Origin: Aquilaria yunnanensis | Lineage: Eukaryota; Streptophyta; Magnoliopsida; Malvales; Thymelaeaceae | Assembly (NCBI GenBank): GCA_039654915.1 | Contig: CM077594.1 | Location: 47,693,001-47,757,000, forward strand | Reading direction: 5' to 3' | DNA: 64,000 nt | Part shown: in pieces, positions 35,283 through 47,133 of the stretch | How positions within the stretch are numbered: the stretch's first letter is position 1 | How the letters are laid out: every line of letters starts with the position of its first letter | The notes under the pieces: generated by a model | What the model was told of the DNA's origin: nothing | What the model saw: only the letters and a program-made list of their open reading frames with translations | The model's database searches: none | Made by a program: the position numbers and the translations under genes

Positions 35283-35440
35283 TTTCCTTTGTCCCGAACA
35301 TAATTCGCTCGAGAGACTTCGGAAAACCATACTTTTGCTTTCCTTTGTCCCGAACATATTCGGTCAAGGGACTTCGGAAAACCATACCTTTGCTTTCCTT
35401 CGTCCCGAACATATTCGCTCAAGAGACCTCGGACAACTTA
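35283..35440 (+). repeat. Three tandem repeats between convergent genes of B
   Basis: Cores cccgaacatattcgctcaag start at 35293, 35349 and 35404, so units are 55-56 bp and more alike than those in A. They have the same core and the same place as A's seven units, so copy number and unit length have changed between elements. No gene lies between 35247 and 35554. Confidence 0.85.
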
Positions 35441-35554
35441 CTTTTGCTTTCCTCGGCGATTGCTTTCGTGAGACTCTTGTTTTGTACTTCTTCAGAACTT
35501 TTTACTTAGACAAATTTGTCCAACTTGTGCAATACAACTTTCCCACCAAACTTT

Positions 35555-38500
35555 TTAGGCATAGAATTTTTTCAAGGCCTCTGAGTGCCAAGTGTTTTTT
35601 AATTCTATGCCTTCGGCATCGCCGAGCTTATAAACTCCTTTTCGTACTTCGGCAAGTACCAGGTAGGGTCCTTCCCAATTTGCACGAAGTACCCCGTGGG
35701 ACGGCTTTCGGGGTGCAAATTCAGCCTTTCGGAGAACGAGGTCTCCCTGCTTTATTCCCTTTTGCCTGGCGCGCAGGTTTATGGCTGCTGCCACTCTTTG
35801 CTGGAAAGCTTTTCTTCTCAGCTCAGCTAGTTCTCTGTGTTCGCTTACGAGGTCGAGCTTGGTTCTCAGGCCGAGGTCATTTCCTTTTTCATCGAACACT
35901 TGGGCTCGTATTGACGGTTGTACTACCTCGACAGGGATGATGGCCTCTGTACCGAAGACGAGTGAAAAGGGCGTTTCCCCTGTGGCTCTTCGGGGTGTTG
36001 TTCGGTAACTCCATAACACGCTTTGGAGTTCTCCTAGCCATTTCCCTTTTGCTTCTCCCAATCTCTTTTTCAGACCATCTTTTATGGTCCTGTTAGATAC
36101 TTCCACCTGCCCATTACTTTGGGGGTGAGCTACTGGGGCGAAGTGCATTTTTGTCCCGAGGTCGCTAATGAACTCTTGGAATCCTTTGTCTATGAACTGG
36201 GATCCATTGTCCGCTACGAGTACCCTCGGTATGCCAAATCTGCATACGATGTTTTTCCATACAAACTTCTGCACTTCTTTTGCCGAGATAGTTGTCAGAG
36301 GTTCTGCCTCGACCCACTTAGAGAAATAGTCAACTGCTACTATGCAGAACTTTACGCCTCCAGGCGCCGTTGGGAGTGGCCCAATGAGATCTATGCCCCA
36401 AACTGCGAAGGGCCAAGGATAGTCTGCCGAAGTCACGAACTCTGAGGGTGTTCTTTGGATGTTCGCATGTCTCTGGCAACTACCACATTTCTGGACGAAC
36501 TGCTTGGCGTCCTTTCTCAGGGTAGGCCAGAAGTATCGTTGGCGAAGTATCACTGCTGCTAGGGCGTCGATTCCGATGTGCGAACCACAGGCACCTTCGT
36601 GAACTTCTTGGAGGATCATTTCAGTATCCTCTTCACTAACACACCTCTGTAGTGGATTTGCATATCCTTGCCGATATAGTTCTTCTCCAATTAGGAAGAA
36701 ACGTCCGGAGCGCCTTCGCACTTTTGCGGCTTCGCTGGGGTCTTCGGGGAGTGTGTTGGTTGCGAGATACGTTTTGATTGGTTCTTTCCATCCTTTCCCC
36801 GAGGTCTCTATGCTTAACACCGCGATGCTGAGGTGGCTTAGCACTTCGGTGCAAGTTTTGGACTTCGCCAAACAGTCTGCCTCAGCATTTTCTCATCGAG
36901 GTACGTTCTCGATTTTCACGGCGTCGAACTCCCGAATAAGCTTTGTTACCAACTCATGGTATTTCGCCAAGGTCGGGTCTTTCGTGCCATAGTCCCCTGC
37001 CATTTGCCGGACCACCAGTTGGGAATCACTATAGGCTTTCAAGTTTCTCACGCCAATTTTTCTGGCCAGGCGTAATCCTGCTATGAGGGCCTCATACTCG
37101 GCCATATTGTTGGTGGCGTTGAAACTGAACTTGATCGCCTTCATTACTTCTAGGCCTTCGGGGCCTCTGATAATCACTCTGGCTCCCTGGTGTTCGGATC
37201 CTGAGGCCCCGTAAACATATAACGTCCATTCTGGCTCGTCTTCGCCTGAAAACGAATGTCCCTCCTCGGTGTTTGGTACTTCGGTGATGAAGTCTGCGAA
37301 AGCTTGAGCTTTTATAGCTTTCCGGGGTTCATACGTGATGTCGTGTTCGCCAAGCTCTATACACCACTTGGAAAGCCTTCCCGAGTTATCAACTTTCCTC
37401 ATAACATCCCATAGAGGCAGGGTACTTCGGACGATAATGGGGTGAGCCTGAAAGTATGGCCGCAACCTTCTCCCTGCAAGCACTAAGGCATATATAGCTT
37501 TTTGAAGCAAAGGGTACCTGACTTCGGCGCCATGCAGGGACTTGCTGACATAGTAGACCGGCCATTGCTTTGGCCCTTCTTCTTTCACGAGGACCGAGCT
37601 CACAGCTTTTTTCGTGACGGTGAGGTATAATACGAGGGGCTCTCCCTCCCGAGGTTGCCGCAGGGTCGGCAGGCTGGCCAAGTAGACTTTGAGTTCTTCC
37701 CAGGCTTTTTGGCAATCTTCATCCCAAGGATGACCATTCCTTTCGAGGTCGCCTTCCATCTTTGCTGCCTTTGTGAGCACTTTGAAGAAGGGTTGACACC
37801 TATCTCCGTACCTGGAAATAAACCTGCTCAGAGAGGTTATTCTTCCGGTGAGTCTTCGCACGTCTTTGACTGTGGCAGGAGTTCGGAATTTAAGCACAGC
37901 CTTAATCTTCTCGGGGTTAGCATCGATGCCTCTTTCGGATACCATGTACCCAAGGAACTTTCCCGAGGTCACCCCGAAGATGCATTTCTCAGGATTAAGG
38001 CGGATCCCGAAGGCTCTGAGTTTTTGGAAGGTTTCCTCTAAATCTGCAACGTGGTAGCCAGGCAGTTTGCTTTTGACTATCATATCATCAACATACACCT
38101 CCATGTTCCTCCCCATTTGGTCTTTGAAGACTTTGTTCATCAGCCTCTGGTAGGTGGCTCCTGCATTTTTGAGTCCGAAGGGCATCCTGATATAGCAATA
38201 TGTTCCTCCCTCAGTGATGAAGGCAGTCTTCTCTTCATCTTCGGGGTTCATCCTTATCTGATGATACCCACTGAAAGCGTCCAGGAAACTTAGGAGCCCG
38301 TACTCGGCAGTTGAGTCTACTAGTTGGTCTATTGGCGGAAGAGGATATGAATCTTTCGGGCAAGCATCGTTCAAATTTATGAAGTCGATGCACATCCGGA
38401 GCTCACTACTTCCTTCTTTTGTGGCAATTACCACGTTGCTTAGCCATTCGGGGTAGTTTACCTCCCGGATAACGCTAGCGTCTATCAGACGCTGGACTTC

Positions 38501-39649
38501 GGTCTTGATGAAGTGACTTTTGTGAGCTGAGATGCTCCGTTTCTTTTGCCGGACAGGTTTTACTTCCGGACTTGCTTTGAGGCTATGCTGGATTATGCGA
38601 GGGTTTACCCCTGGCATGTCCTTCGGCGAGTAGGCGAACAGATCTTTATTTGCAAGCAGAAAAGATACAAGTTTTTCCTTGTCTCCTTCGGCCATGCTTT
38701 TCCCTATTCGGGTGCTATGGCCTGGGACAAGCTCTACTTCTTCCGTTTTCGCTTTTGTGGGATCTTCCGCCTCGCCCCTTTCCAGCTCTTTTCCTTCTAC
38801 AGCAAGTGCTAAGTTGCTTGCTGGAGCCTTTCGTGCTCTGACGAACACCTTTCTCACCTCGCCTTGATCAATGAAGATCTTTGCGTCTCCTTTTTTGGTG
38901 GCGAAGGTGACGGTCAAGTACTTTACATCAGGGCTAATGTGCAAATTTCCCTGTGTCTGTCTGCCGAGGATGGCGTTGTATGACGAAGGAACGTCCATGA
39001 CTATGAATCTTGCCATGGTAGAGGCGAACAACTCAGCAGTTCCTTTCTCCGAAGTTCCTTTCATCATCAAGGGGAGGTCGATCCACCCGAGGACAGGTAG
39101 CTCAGATGGTCCTACGCCAAACGTGGGTGAAGTAACAGCCTTGAGGTCACTCCTGGATACGCCCAAGCTTGGCAGTAAATGTGAGAACAAGATGTCTGCG
39201 TTTGACCCATCGTCCAGCAGTACCCTCTTGACGTCCCAGTTTCCTATCCTCGCCATTATCAGCAATGGATCGTCATGGGGAAATACGATGGTGGAGCTAT
39301 CCTCGCGGGCCAATTTTTTCGTTGGGCTCTGATATTCCATCACCGCTATCTCTCTGGCCCTTCTTTTTCTTTCCGAGGATGGAAGTCCGGTCGTGATCGT
39401 CTATATTACTCCTGCCGAAGGTGGAGGACGCCTTCTCGGACTTCGGTTCCTTCGCCTGTCTGAATCGTAATCCTCATCATCGGGCTTTCCTTCTTCCTCT
39501 TTTTTCCCTTTCGAGGAAGGCATTCTCAAATAACGCCGAAGCTGGCCCTGCTTTATCAGTGATTCGATGTACTTTTTCAACTGAAAGCAGTCTTCGGTGT
39601 CATGACTGTTCCGTTGGACACCGGGCTTGCTGGCTGGATCCTTCGCCAC
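35555..39649 (-). pseudogene. pol: Element B gag C-term and pol
   Basis: One frame from about 39649 to 35555 carries the gag tail (HDTEDCFQLKKYIESL), protease LLDDGSNADILF (near 39210), RT with YVDDMIV (near 38085), two RNase H domains (YPLLQKAIYALVL; LYVYGASGSEHQGA) and a complete integrase (WGIDLIGPLP, VADNGSQF, NGQVEVSNRT), ending ALKKFYA. In-frame stops are at 39401-39403 and 36893-36895. In the second RNase H the catalytic Asp of VDGASG reads Tyr (VYGASG), so this copy would lack that activity. Upstream, a deletion joins it out of frame to gag. Confidence 0.9.
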
Positions 39650-40895
39650 GAGTGTGAATGTGGTCAGCCTTCGGTCCAGTCATTCTCAGCTCTTCGGCTG
39701 TCATATGTTGTTCAGCCCTTCGGTAGAATTCTCCCAGTGTGTCCGGGGGATCTTTGGAGAATTCATAGAACAAGTGCGAATCCCTCCGGAGGCCCCTCAT
39801 CATGGCGAGGATGTGGATTTCGGGACGAAAGTCCGGAACACTGAGGGCCTCTCTGTTGAACCTCTCGACATAGTCACGGATGGTCTCCCCGTTTCTTTGT
39901 GCTATGTCAAACCTCTGGACGGGCATCTTCACCGTCGGCTTGCTCCCAATGAACTGTTGGGTGAACGCTTTGGACAGCTCCTGGAACCCCCTGATGTTTC
40001 CGGGAGGCAGGGAATTGTACCAGGCAGTTGCTGGTCCTGCGAGGGTGACTTCAAAGCACTTGCAGAGTGTAGCATCATCGGCCCCGTGTAGCACCATGCT
40101 GCGTTTGTACTTTGTTAGGTGGGCCTGGGGATCAGTCCGACCCTCATAGGTCTCTAGCCAAGGTAGCCTGAAGTCACTTGGCATGGCCGCCTCGACCACT
40201 GTTCGGGCGAAAGGAGTTTCATCTCCAGAGACGGTTTCAGTTAGCCTGGCCCAAACAGGATTGCGTGCCACCTGCTGTTCCACTCTGTCCAGTCTTGCCA
40301 AGACTTTCTCCAGGATGAGTGTAGCACTGGGCTCCTCTTCTTGGTGCTTGGAGGTTTTTCGGTAAGAGGACTGCTGCTGTCTCTTCGGGGAGCGACTTCG
40401 GTACCGAGGTGAGGGGGACTTTGCCTCTGTCAACAAACTTCTTTTGAAAGGGACTTCAGGTCGTTTAGACCTCGCTCTTTCCGCCAGCCGTGCCCCGAGG
40501 GGCAAGTTATCTGTCGAGGACTCTTCCCGTGGCTCCCCACTTCCTGAGCTATGATGGGTTGCCCTTGGGCTTTTTTCTCGAGGTCGTGCTGGCGAAGTGG
40601 GTTTTTGCGCCTGTGCTGGTGGCGGCCACCTTCGGTCTATCTGTTGTGTCATTTCAGCCACAACAGACCTCTGAAAGTCTCGTAAAAAACCCATGGTGAT
40701 GACAAGAGGGCGTTCCTCTTCAGGCAAGGAAGTCTCTGGGGGGCTTTGTTCGGTAGCTGGTTGGGTCTCAGGCGCGGACGGGGACTTTGGGAGTCCTTTG
40801 TCCTTCGAACGCCGAGTTTCGACAACAGCTACCTGGGAGTAGTTTTCCACAGACGGCGCCAAATGATGCCCCAAGGCATCTTCGTTTGCTGTCAT
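39600..40895 (-). pseudogene. gag: Element B gag, truncated by deletion
   Basis: ATG at 40895 (MTANEDALGHHLAPSVEN) lies 32 nt before the LTR end and reads through the primer site. The frame is open for about 430 residues: VVETRRSKDKGLPK, MGFLRDFQRSVVAEMTQQ, an RS-rich linker, then the capsid domain (MVLHGADDATLCKCFEV, FTQQFIGSKPTVKM). Near 39610 about 190 nt present in A are missing, removing the linker and half of the zinc knuckle and shifting frame into the segment beginning HDTEDCF. The frame also extends upstream into the LTR, but only the 40895 ATG is shared with A, C, D and the other LTRs. Confidence 0.9.
40845..40861 (-). promoter_or_regulatory. Element B primer binding site
   Basis: On the minus strand TGGCGCCGTCTGTGGAA starts two bases after the LTR end, and it is one base short of A's site within the run of Gs. 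Confidence 0.9.
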
Positions 40896-41834
40896 GTTGA
40901 CAGGCGGAGAGACTTCCTGAGGAGACGAGCGCCTGGAGCTCTGGTTTCCCAGCTGAGTGTGCCTGAAAAGCTCAAAGAAGAGGTTAGGAGGTCCCCGGTT
41001 TGCTTTTCCGGGGAGGACCCTCCGACGCCCAAGTCGGTTTGCTGAGTGAAAGTGGAGGAAGAACACTAAGGGATCAAGTGTCTTGCCTGTTTTGTGTTTT
41101 CTCAGAGGGAGGAAAATGCCCATCCTTTGCCCAGTCCCATTTCCTAGTATTTATAGGAGTAGCTGGTCCGTTTAGATCATGACACGTGTTCGGTCGGATT
41201 TGATATGTATTTTTGGACCTAGGGGACAGGCAGCCGTTTGCAGCCTCCTTTAGCTCTGGACCCGAACAGGTTGTGTCAGGACTGGGGCGGCTACGGCGTG
41301 TCAGTTCGCCGTTCTGATGTGACGTGTAGGGCTTGTGGGCGGCATGTCAGAGGCTCCTTAAATGCTCATACCGTACTCCCGAGGTCCCCTGGGCGAGGTC
41401 GCCCTTCGGTGCGTGCACCCTCTTCGGATTCTATCCGTCCTTCGGTGCGAGCACCTCCTTCGGGATCTATCCCATAGTTCTGGGAGTTCCCTTGATGAAC
41501 ACCTTCTTCGGGACTCACACCCATAGTTCGGGGATTCCCTTGTTCAGGTGTTTCTTGTTCGGGGAAGACCTCTTCGGGGCCTCTGCCTTCGGGGAGATTC
41601 TCCCTTGCTTCAGAGAGATGGTTCTCTTACCCGAAGACAGTCAGTTTGGCCCCTCGATGGAGACGGTGTTGTCCTCGGAATTCCTGACGAGCTAACCAAA
41701 GTCTCGAGCTCATAGTGTTTGACTTCGCACCTTCCGAGGTCAATGAAAAGATCCTCTCTTGGGTGACGTCAGACTCCTCGGCCAATATTCTGGCAGGGAG
41801 TTACTACCGAGGAGGCAATAGCCTTTGGCTATCA
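40864..41834 (-). repeat. Element B 5' LTR
   Basis: This 971-bp LTR pairs with 19830-20796. TATAAATA on the minus strand (41155-41148) is the likely promoter. Its tips fold: GATGCC-CCAA-GGCATC at the gag side and GATAGCC-AAA-GGCTAT at the outer side. Confidence 0.93.
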
Positions 41835-43031
41835 ATAGCAGGACTTAACGTCTCCTTGAGGAGGGCAGGGTCCGAAGGAGGGTTCGCGGAGGTCGGCAGT
41901 TGAGCGGAAGATTGATCTTCCATCTCAGCTACATTCTCGGGGGGAAGAGGAGGAGTGGTAGCCTTGACCTTCATGAACATAGAAGAGCCGGCAGTCATCT
42001 TCTTCCTCTTAGCAGGAGCTTTCTTGCGAACCTGCTCCCCCCTCTCAACCTGACTGGCGTAAAGTGACTTATAAAACTCAACAGATTGATCGCCCATCTC
42101 TACAAAAAGATAAAATATCAGTGTAAGTCCGAAAGGAAAACAGATATCAAACCCTGAAAGATGACTCAGTCTCGGAAAAAGTCTCATAAGAAATCTCGCG
42201 CCGAAGGAGCATTACTCTCCAGGCTTTTTTCCCCGGAAGAACAGGCACAGGCATGCCGGGGTCACCTTTGTGGGCATTTACCACTCCCAGTTCCCGAAGA
42301 ACCTCCTCTGACATGAGATCCCACTTAATGGGAAAAGGATAAGGTGAACGTGAAGGGTCCTCGGAGTCCCAATCCGCTATTGTCCGAATACGTCTGTCAA
42401 AGTTTTTGAACTCGGTAACCAACACTGGAGTTAGGAGCTTCCGGGGATCGACGACGTCGACCTTCAAAGTCCCCGAAGCCCATCTAATAGGAACATGGCT
42501 CCAAGACTCGGGAACCCGGAAAAAGAAAAACTTCCTCTGCCACCCTCGCCAACTATCCTTGTTGTCGAAGGTAAACACAAACTTCTTGCTCCCGGACCCT
42601 CGGGGAAGGAGGTAGTAAAAACCACCCTTTGGGACTGGGAAAAGTTTGTAGTATTGCATAAAAAAAAGAAAGTGGGGTTTTATGTGGAACACCCTACACA
42701 TGCAGAGGAAAGAATTGAAGTAAGAATAAGAATTTGGGCAAAGTTGGTTCACGGCAATACCGTGGAATTTGCAGAATTCGCATATCATACGGTGAGGGGA
42801 ATACCGAAGATCGGCTTTCAGCTGAGCTCGGTAAACGGTAACCTCCCCCGAAGAAGCTGCGTAACCATAAGATCCCGAGAGAGGTAACCTCGGTGTGATA
42901 TAAGAAGGAAGGTAGTACTTGGCCACCCACTTTGTCATCTTTTCCAAAGTAGTGGAACAGGGGTAAGACTTAAGAGAAACGAAGTTTTCAAAAAAAGGAC
43001 GCACAATCATCAATGGAGTCAGATTTGACAT
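41835..43031 (-). pseudogene. Element C antisense gene, exon 1 and most of exon 2
   Basis: ATG at 43031 opens MSNLTPLMIVRPFFEN, an N-terminus unlike that of A, B and D. The core is shared: FCKFHGIAVNQLCP, CMCRVFHIKPHF, FFMQYYKLFPVPKGGFYY. Exon 1 is open to 42170, where the donor has decayed from gt to ct (ctgagt). The acceptor tgtag at 42100 is kept, and exon 2 starts AG-ATGGGCGATC at 42099, as in A and B. Exon 2 is basic, then acidic, until B cuts it at 41835. The gene resumes at 19824 on the left of B. An mRNA from C would probably retain intron 1 or splice elsewhere. Confidence 0.82.
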
Positions 43032-43678
43032 CTTTTAAAAAGAAAAAGAGAGATGACTTTGGGAGAAATAGAGGAACGACGATGGAGAGAAACCACAAGA
43101 AGGAACATCCACCAATGATTTTGCTAAGATCTGAGCTGTAAAAACACCACCGCAAGAAGTCGCTGGAGATCACTCAGCCGTAGGAACCGCCGCCGGAAAA
43201 ATGAACAGAACGGGAAAAGACTCTAGAACAAATGAAAGCTAAAACAAAAGAGTAAGGCAAAATGGGACGGAACGCGCTTATATAGACCGAAGAAGGATAA
43301 GCGAAACACCGTCATAATCATCCTTTGAAGGTGCAACTGGCTCATTATTACTCCTTGAAGGTGAAAGGGCGCAGTTAACGTAACCAGCGTAACTATTTCA
43401 CCATCCAACAGTGTCCACGTGTCACACAGCGCAAGGAACCAGGCCACGCCCCTCTGACATCGTGAAAAGCCAGGTACAATTATCCATAACTGACATGCCT
43501 GGCCAAAGAATGCGATGATTCACAGAACTTGCGGCAGAAAAGGGAAAAAGAAAAAAGTAACGTGCGTCCCGAGAACAATCAAGAAAACTAAAGGAGGGTA
43601 CTCTGGCTCCGAGGAGACGCCTTCTGGAGAAAGGCAACTTTTCGAGAAAAGCATAGCCGAAGTCCTCGCTTCGACTCT
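43032..43678 (-). promoter_or_regulatory. Element C antisense-gene promoter and leader
   Basis: There is no credible gene here. On the minus strand TATATAAG at 43284-43277 lies about 246 bp before the ATG. The 14-bp GGCGACGCTTCGCC motif of A, B and D is not clearly kept. The position and TATA form match the other elements. Confidence 0.6.
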
Positions 43679-43693
43679 CCAGGAGGGGGCAAG
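43679..43693 (+). promoter_or_regulatory. Element C polypurine tract
   Basis: ccaggagggggcaag lies directly before TGATGGCC of the 3' LTR. Its place and purine content match the tracts of A, B and D. Confidence 0.88.
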
Positions 43694-44462
43694 TGATGGC
43701 CAAGGTGCCCATCACTGGCCGAGCTCCCACACTTGACGGAGTACCAACCTCGACAGAGGAAAACTATCAGCCGAGGTCGGAAAGATAAAACAACACCCCT
43801 GGACTAATGTTGGGAATTCTCCTCCTTAGGGAGCGAAAGGACCAACCTCGGTAGAACAGTCAGACCCTCTTCAGAAGCAGAAGTATCCCTCGGAGGGACC
43901 ATCCTCAGGGAATATACTACTGCAAACGTTAGAGTAAGCTCGGGGTGTACAAACAGAGCATTTAAGGAGCCTCTGACACCTCCCCGTAAAGTCGCCCTCC
44001 AAGTACATTCTGACACGCTATCACTGGAGCACGCCATCCGAAGGACATCTCGACAGAACACTCTCGGAATGCCCATGCTTCTAGCCAGGTGAATTTTAGT
44101 GAGATAAGTGTCCCTTCATTCCCCGAAAAGCCGGGATCGCATCCCGCCGAACACGTGTCGTAATCTGGAACGACCACGTGAGGAGAACGGCTTCTGTACG
44201 CCCCCTTTATGAAAGCCCAGAAAGCATCCCAGCGGGGTAAGAAGAAAGTTCTCTTGAAATACACAAAAGAACACATCATCTAGTACTGACTTGGGCATCG
44301 GAGGCTCCTCCCCGGAAATACACTCCGGGGACCTCCTAACCTGTGATTTCTGGAGCATTTCAGGTATCCTCTACTGGGGAATCTCTTCCCAAGGTACTCT
44401 CCTCCGTCAGAAGCTTTCCTTACCCGTACAATGGCACATGACGAAGCCGCCGCATGTCATCA
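43694..44462 (+). repeat. Element C 3' LTR
   Basis: This 769-bp LTR opens TGATGGCC and closes GTCATCA. It pairs with 11967-12734 and differs by eye at several tens of positions. The tip TGATGG...CCATCA is an inverted repeat. Confidence 0.92.
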
Positions 44463-44625
44463 GTACCGAAGTCCCTCGACCGAGAATGATCGGGACAAAT
44501 GGGAAACAAAAATTGCTCAAAAAGACTTAGCCAAAGTAATTCATTGAAAAAGGTCTTGGTACAAGGAGAAGACTACAAAAAGGAAAGTACAAAGAAGAAG
44601 AAGAAGGCAAAGATCCTAGAATATC

Positions 44626-47129
44626 TAAGGGACCTCGGCATTATGGGAAGCTTCGGCTCCTGAGCTCTTCACCACAGCCTTCGGTGCAGGAGGAAGCGGC
44701 GGCAAGTTGAGGAACTTGACTCTCGACCACATCCACCGAGGCCCCCGGGAATATCCAGGGCAGCCAGAAAAGAAGGATCGAGGTCCGGATACTTCTTCAG
44801 AAATTGATAACGAGCAAGGCAGAAACCGTCTTAAAAAGCAACCTTGGACGTCTGGATGGCTTTATCTCTTTCAACGTCCAACGCGTCTGCCTCATGATGA
44901 GGATCGAAACCTCCTGCTGAAGGTCAGAAATCTCCTTCTCCAGCTCCTCGATTTTCTTCTTCTTGTCCGAACTCTCCTTCAGTGAGCCGACCTTGGCCTG
45001 GAGTTCGGCATTTTCAGCCATTGCCTTCCCCAGGAGGGCAGACTCCACTTCCTTTTCCTTTTGAAGGGTCTCGTTGGCCGAAGTCTAGCTGATTAATTTG
45101 TTGCCAAGGTCGGACATCTTCTTGGAAAAATCCTTCAAGAGCACCTCTTGGCCCTTCAAGAACTCCTCCCGAAGACCGGCAATCTTCTCTTTGCATATTT
45201 GGTTCAACTTGGTGTTCGTCAGCACCGAGTTGGCACAGAAAACTTTGGCCTTCTCCAGTTTGTCTTCAGCCAAGCTCGGGCCGAAGACTGCTATGCTGCC
45301 CAAGCTTGGAGGTATCCACTATACCCCAAAAGCTTCAAAAAAAGAGAGAGAAGGTACTTAGCAAAATTTGCACAAGGAAAGCCAAAAAACACTTAGGCAA
45401 AAAGTGGGAAGGAAAAATGAAGAGCCTGAGAGTTACCTGAGCAGCATGTTGGAAAACTTTTACAGCAAGGGCATCCTCGGAGGCACACTCCTCAGCGACC
45501 ACCTTGAAGGATGCCTGAGTAAGCACGCCCCTCGCCATTTGGGGAGCCATCTCCCTACAGTCTTCGTAGAACAGATTCATGTCCTCCGTAAAAGACCAAA
45601 ATGGCTCCCTCGGGACTTTGTCCTTCGGGACATGAGAATCCTGAAGATCCCTCCTTCGGGTGTGCTCAATCTTTCAAGCAAGGGGCGCCGGATCCTCTGC
45701 AAAAGAAACACACATCTTATCAGGTAAAATTTCCTTTGTTATAAAAAATATATAAGTTGATTGTAGGAAAAATGAGACAAACCTGGTGCGACCACGGCAC
45801 AGTCGTCATTAGAGTCATCGACCTCCTCCACGTCGGCAGGAATATGTTTGCCCTTGGCCCTTCGGCGCTTTTCTAAATCTTCAGTAGGAAGATCCACTGA
45901 AGAGCCCACAAGATCTGCCGATGTGGCGGTACTCAGAGTAGCAGGAAGGGCAATCACCCCGGCAGGAACTTCGGCGACAGTTTCAGGCTCCGTGATAATT
46001 GCAACCTTGGTGGAAGTTGCAATGACATCGCCAGCCTTAGTGGAAGTAGCAATAACATCGCCGACTTTTGAAACGTCCTCTGAAGGGGGAAGAGGGGTGT
46101 CCTTCTTGGCCTTCGTGGCTGAAGACGATCCGCTCCTAGATGCCTTGTGCCTCTTCTTTTGTTCTCCCTTCTCGGCCTGGCCAAGGAAGAGAGACCGGTA
46201 GTAGGCGGCAGACTCGTCGCCAATGTCTGAAAAAGAAGGAAGAAATCAGTGTAAGTCCACAGGCACTTATGTTGAAAAAATTTTGAAAGAAACTTAATTT
46301 CAAAAAAGGCTTCAAAAGATAGCTCGCTCCGAAGAAGCTTCACCAGCCAAGAGTTCTTTCCCTCGATAGTAGGAGCTGGCATGCTGAGATCCGTCTTATG
46401 CTCCGTAACCACCCCCAGCTCCCGAAGGACATCCTCGGTCATGAGTTTCCACATCATCAGGAAAGGGTAGAGAGAGCGTGAAGGGACCTCGGCATCCCAA
46501 TCGGTGACAGCACGGATTCGTCTGTCAAAGTCCCCAAACCTAGCTGCCAACTCGGGAGTTAGCAACTTCCTGGGATCTATGACATCTGCCTCCAGCTTTC
46601 CCCGAGCCCATTAAGTCGGGACATGCGACCAGGCCTTCGCCACCCTCAGGAAGAAGATCTTCCTTCGCCACCTTCGCCAACTATCCTTGGTAGCGAAGGT
46701 GAACATAAATTTCTTGCTCCCAGATCCCTGAGGCAGCATGAAATAAAAGCCACCCTTCAGAACCGGATAGAGCTTATAATACTGCATGAACAGGATGAAA
46801 TGGGGTTCTACCCCGAAGATCCCGCACATGTAGAGAAAGGCGTTGAAATAGCAAAATGAGTTGGGAGGAAGCTGATTCACGGCTATGCCATGAAACTGGA
46901 AAAAGTCACAACTCATCTTCGCAGGAGGAAACCGAAGTCCGGCGTTCCGTTGGGCTCGGAAAACGGTAACCTCGTCACCTTGATTCATAAAGCTAAACTG
47001 TCCAAGGCGAGGTAACCTTGTGATGGCATAAGAAGGAAGGAAAATTTTGGTCTTCCATTTCTCTAATTTTTCAGGAGTAGTGTAGCAAGGGTGAGACAAA
47101 AGAGGTTGACAGCTCTCGGGAATAGGCAT
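44626..47129 (-). pseudogene. Element D antisense gene, decayed
   Basis: ATG at 47129 opens MPIPESCQPLLSHPCYTTP. Exon 1 shares FFQFHGIAVNQLPPNSF, YMCGIFGVEPHF and FMQYYKLYPVLKGGFYF, is broken by TAA at about 46609, and stays in phase to about 46297. The intron 1 donor reads tt instead of gt and the acceptor cag remains. Exon 2 holds two 30-bp repeats (about 46008-46067) encoding VIATSTK twice. Exon 3 has EPFWSFTEDMNLFYED, and exon 4 is a coiled coil with stops, ending near 44626. The 3.1-kb solo LTR inserted so that its TSD covers the first base of this ATG. It is older and more damaged than the copies in A and B. Confidence 0.8.
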
Positions 47130-47133
47130 GGTT

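Larger units (their letters stand above)
19830..41834 (-). mobile_element. Element B: Tat-lineage Ty3 element with antisense gene, inside C
   Basis: It lies on the minus strand with its 5' LTR on the right (40864-41834), gag-pol 40895-35555, a plus-strand antisense gene (21602-35246) and its 3' LTR on the left (19830-20796). Perfect TSDs ATAGC are at 19825-19829 and 41835-41839, in exon 2 of C's antisense gene. Removing A leaves about 10.9 kb. By eye the LTRs differ at roughly two dozen positions plus a 4-bp indel, more than A's and fewer than C's. Confidence 0.94.
11967..44462 (+). mobile_element. Element C: Tat-lineage Ty3 element with antisense gene, inside D
   Basis: Plus-strand gag-pol (12703-18223) converges on a minus-strand antisense gene (43031 to 18546) that element B splits. 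Both LTRs are 768-769 bp. Flanks GTTCC (11962-11966) and GTACC (44463-44467) are a five-base TSD with one mismatch. Removing B leaves about 10.5 kb. The insertion lies between D's pol end and the 3' end of D's antisense gene. Gag and pol have many stops and at least three frameshifts. Confidence 0.92.

Noticed and set aside
42495..42887. 130-codon plus-strand frame
   Set aside because: It is the complement of exon 1 of C's antisense gene.
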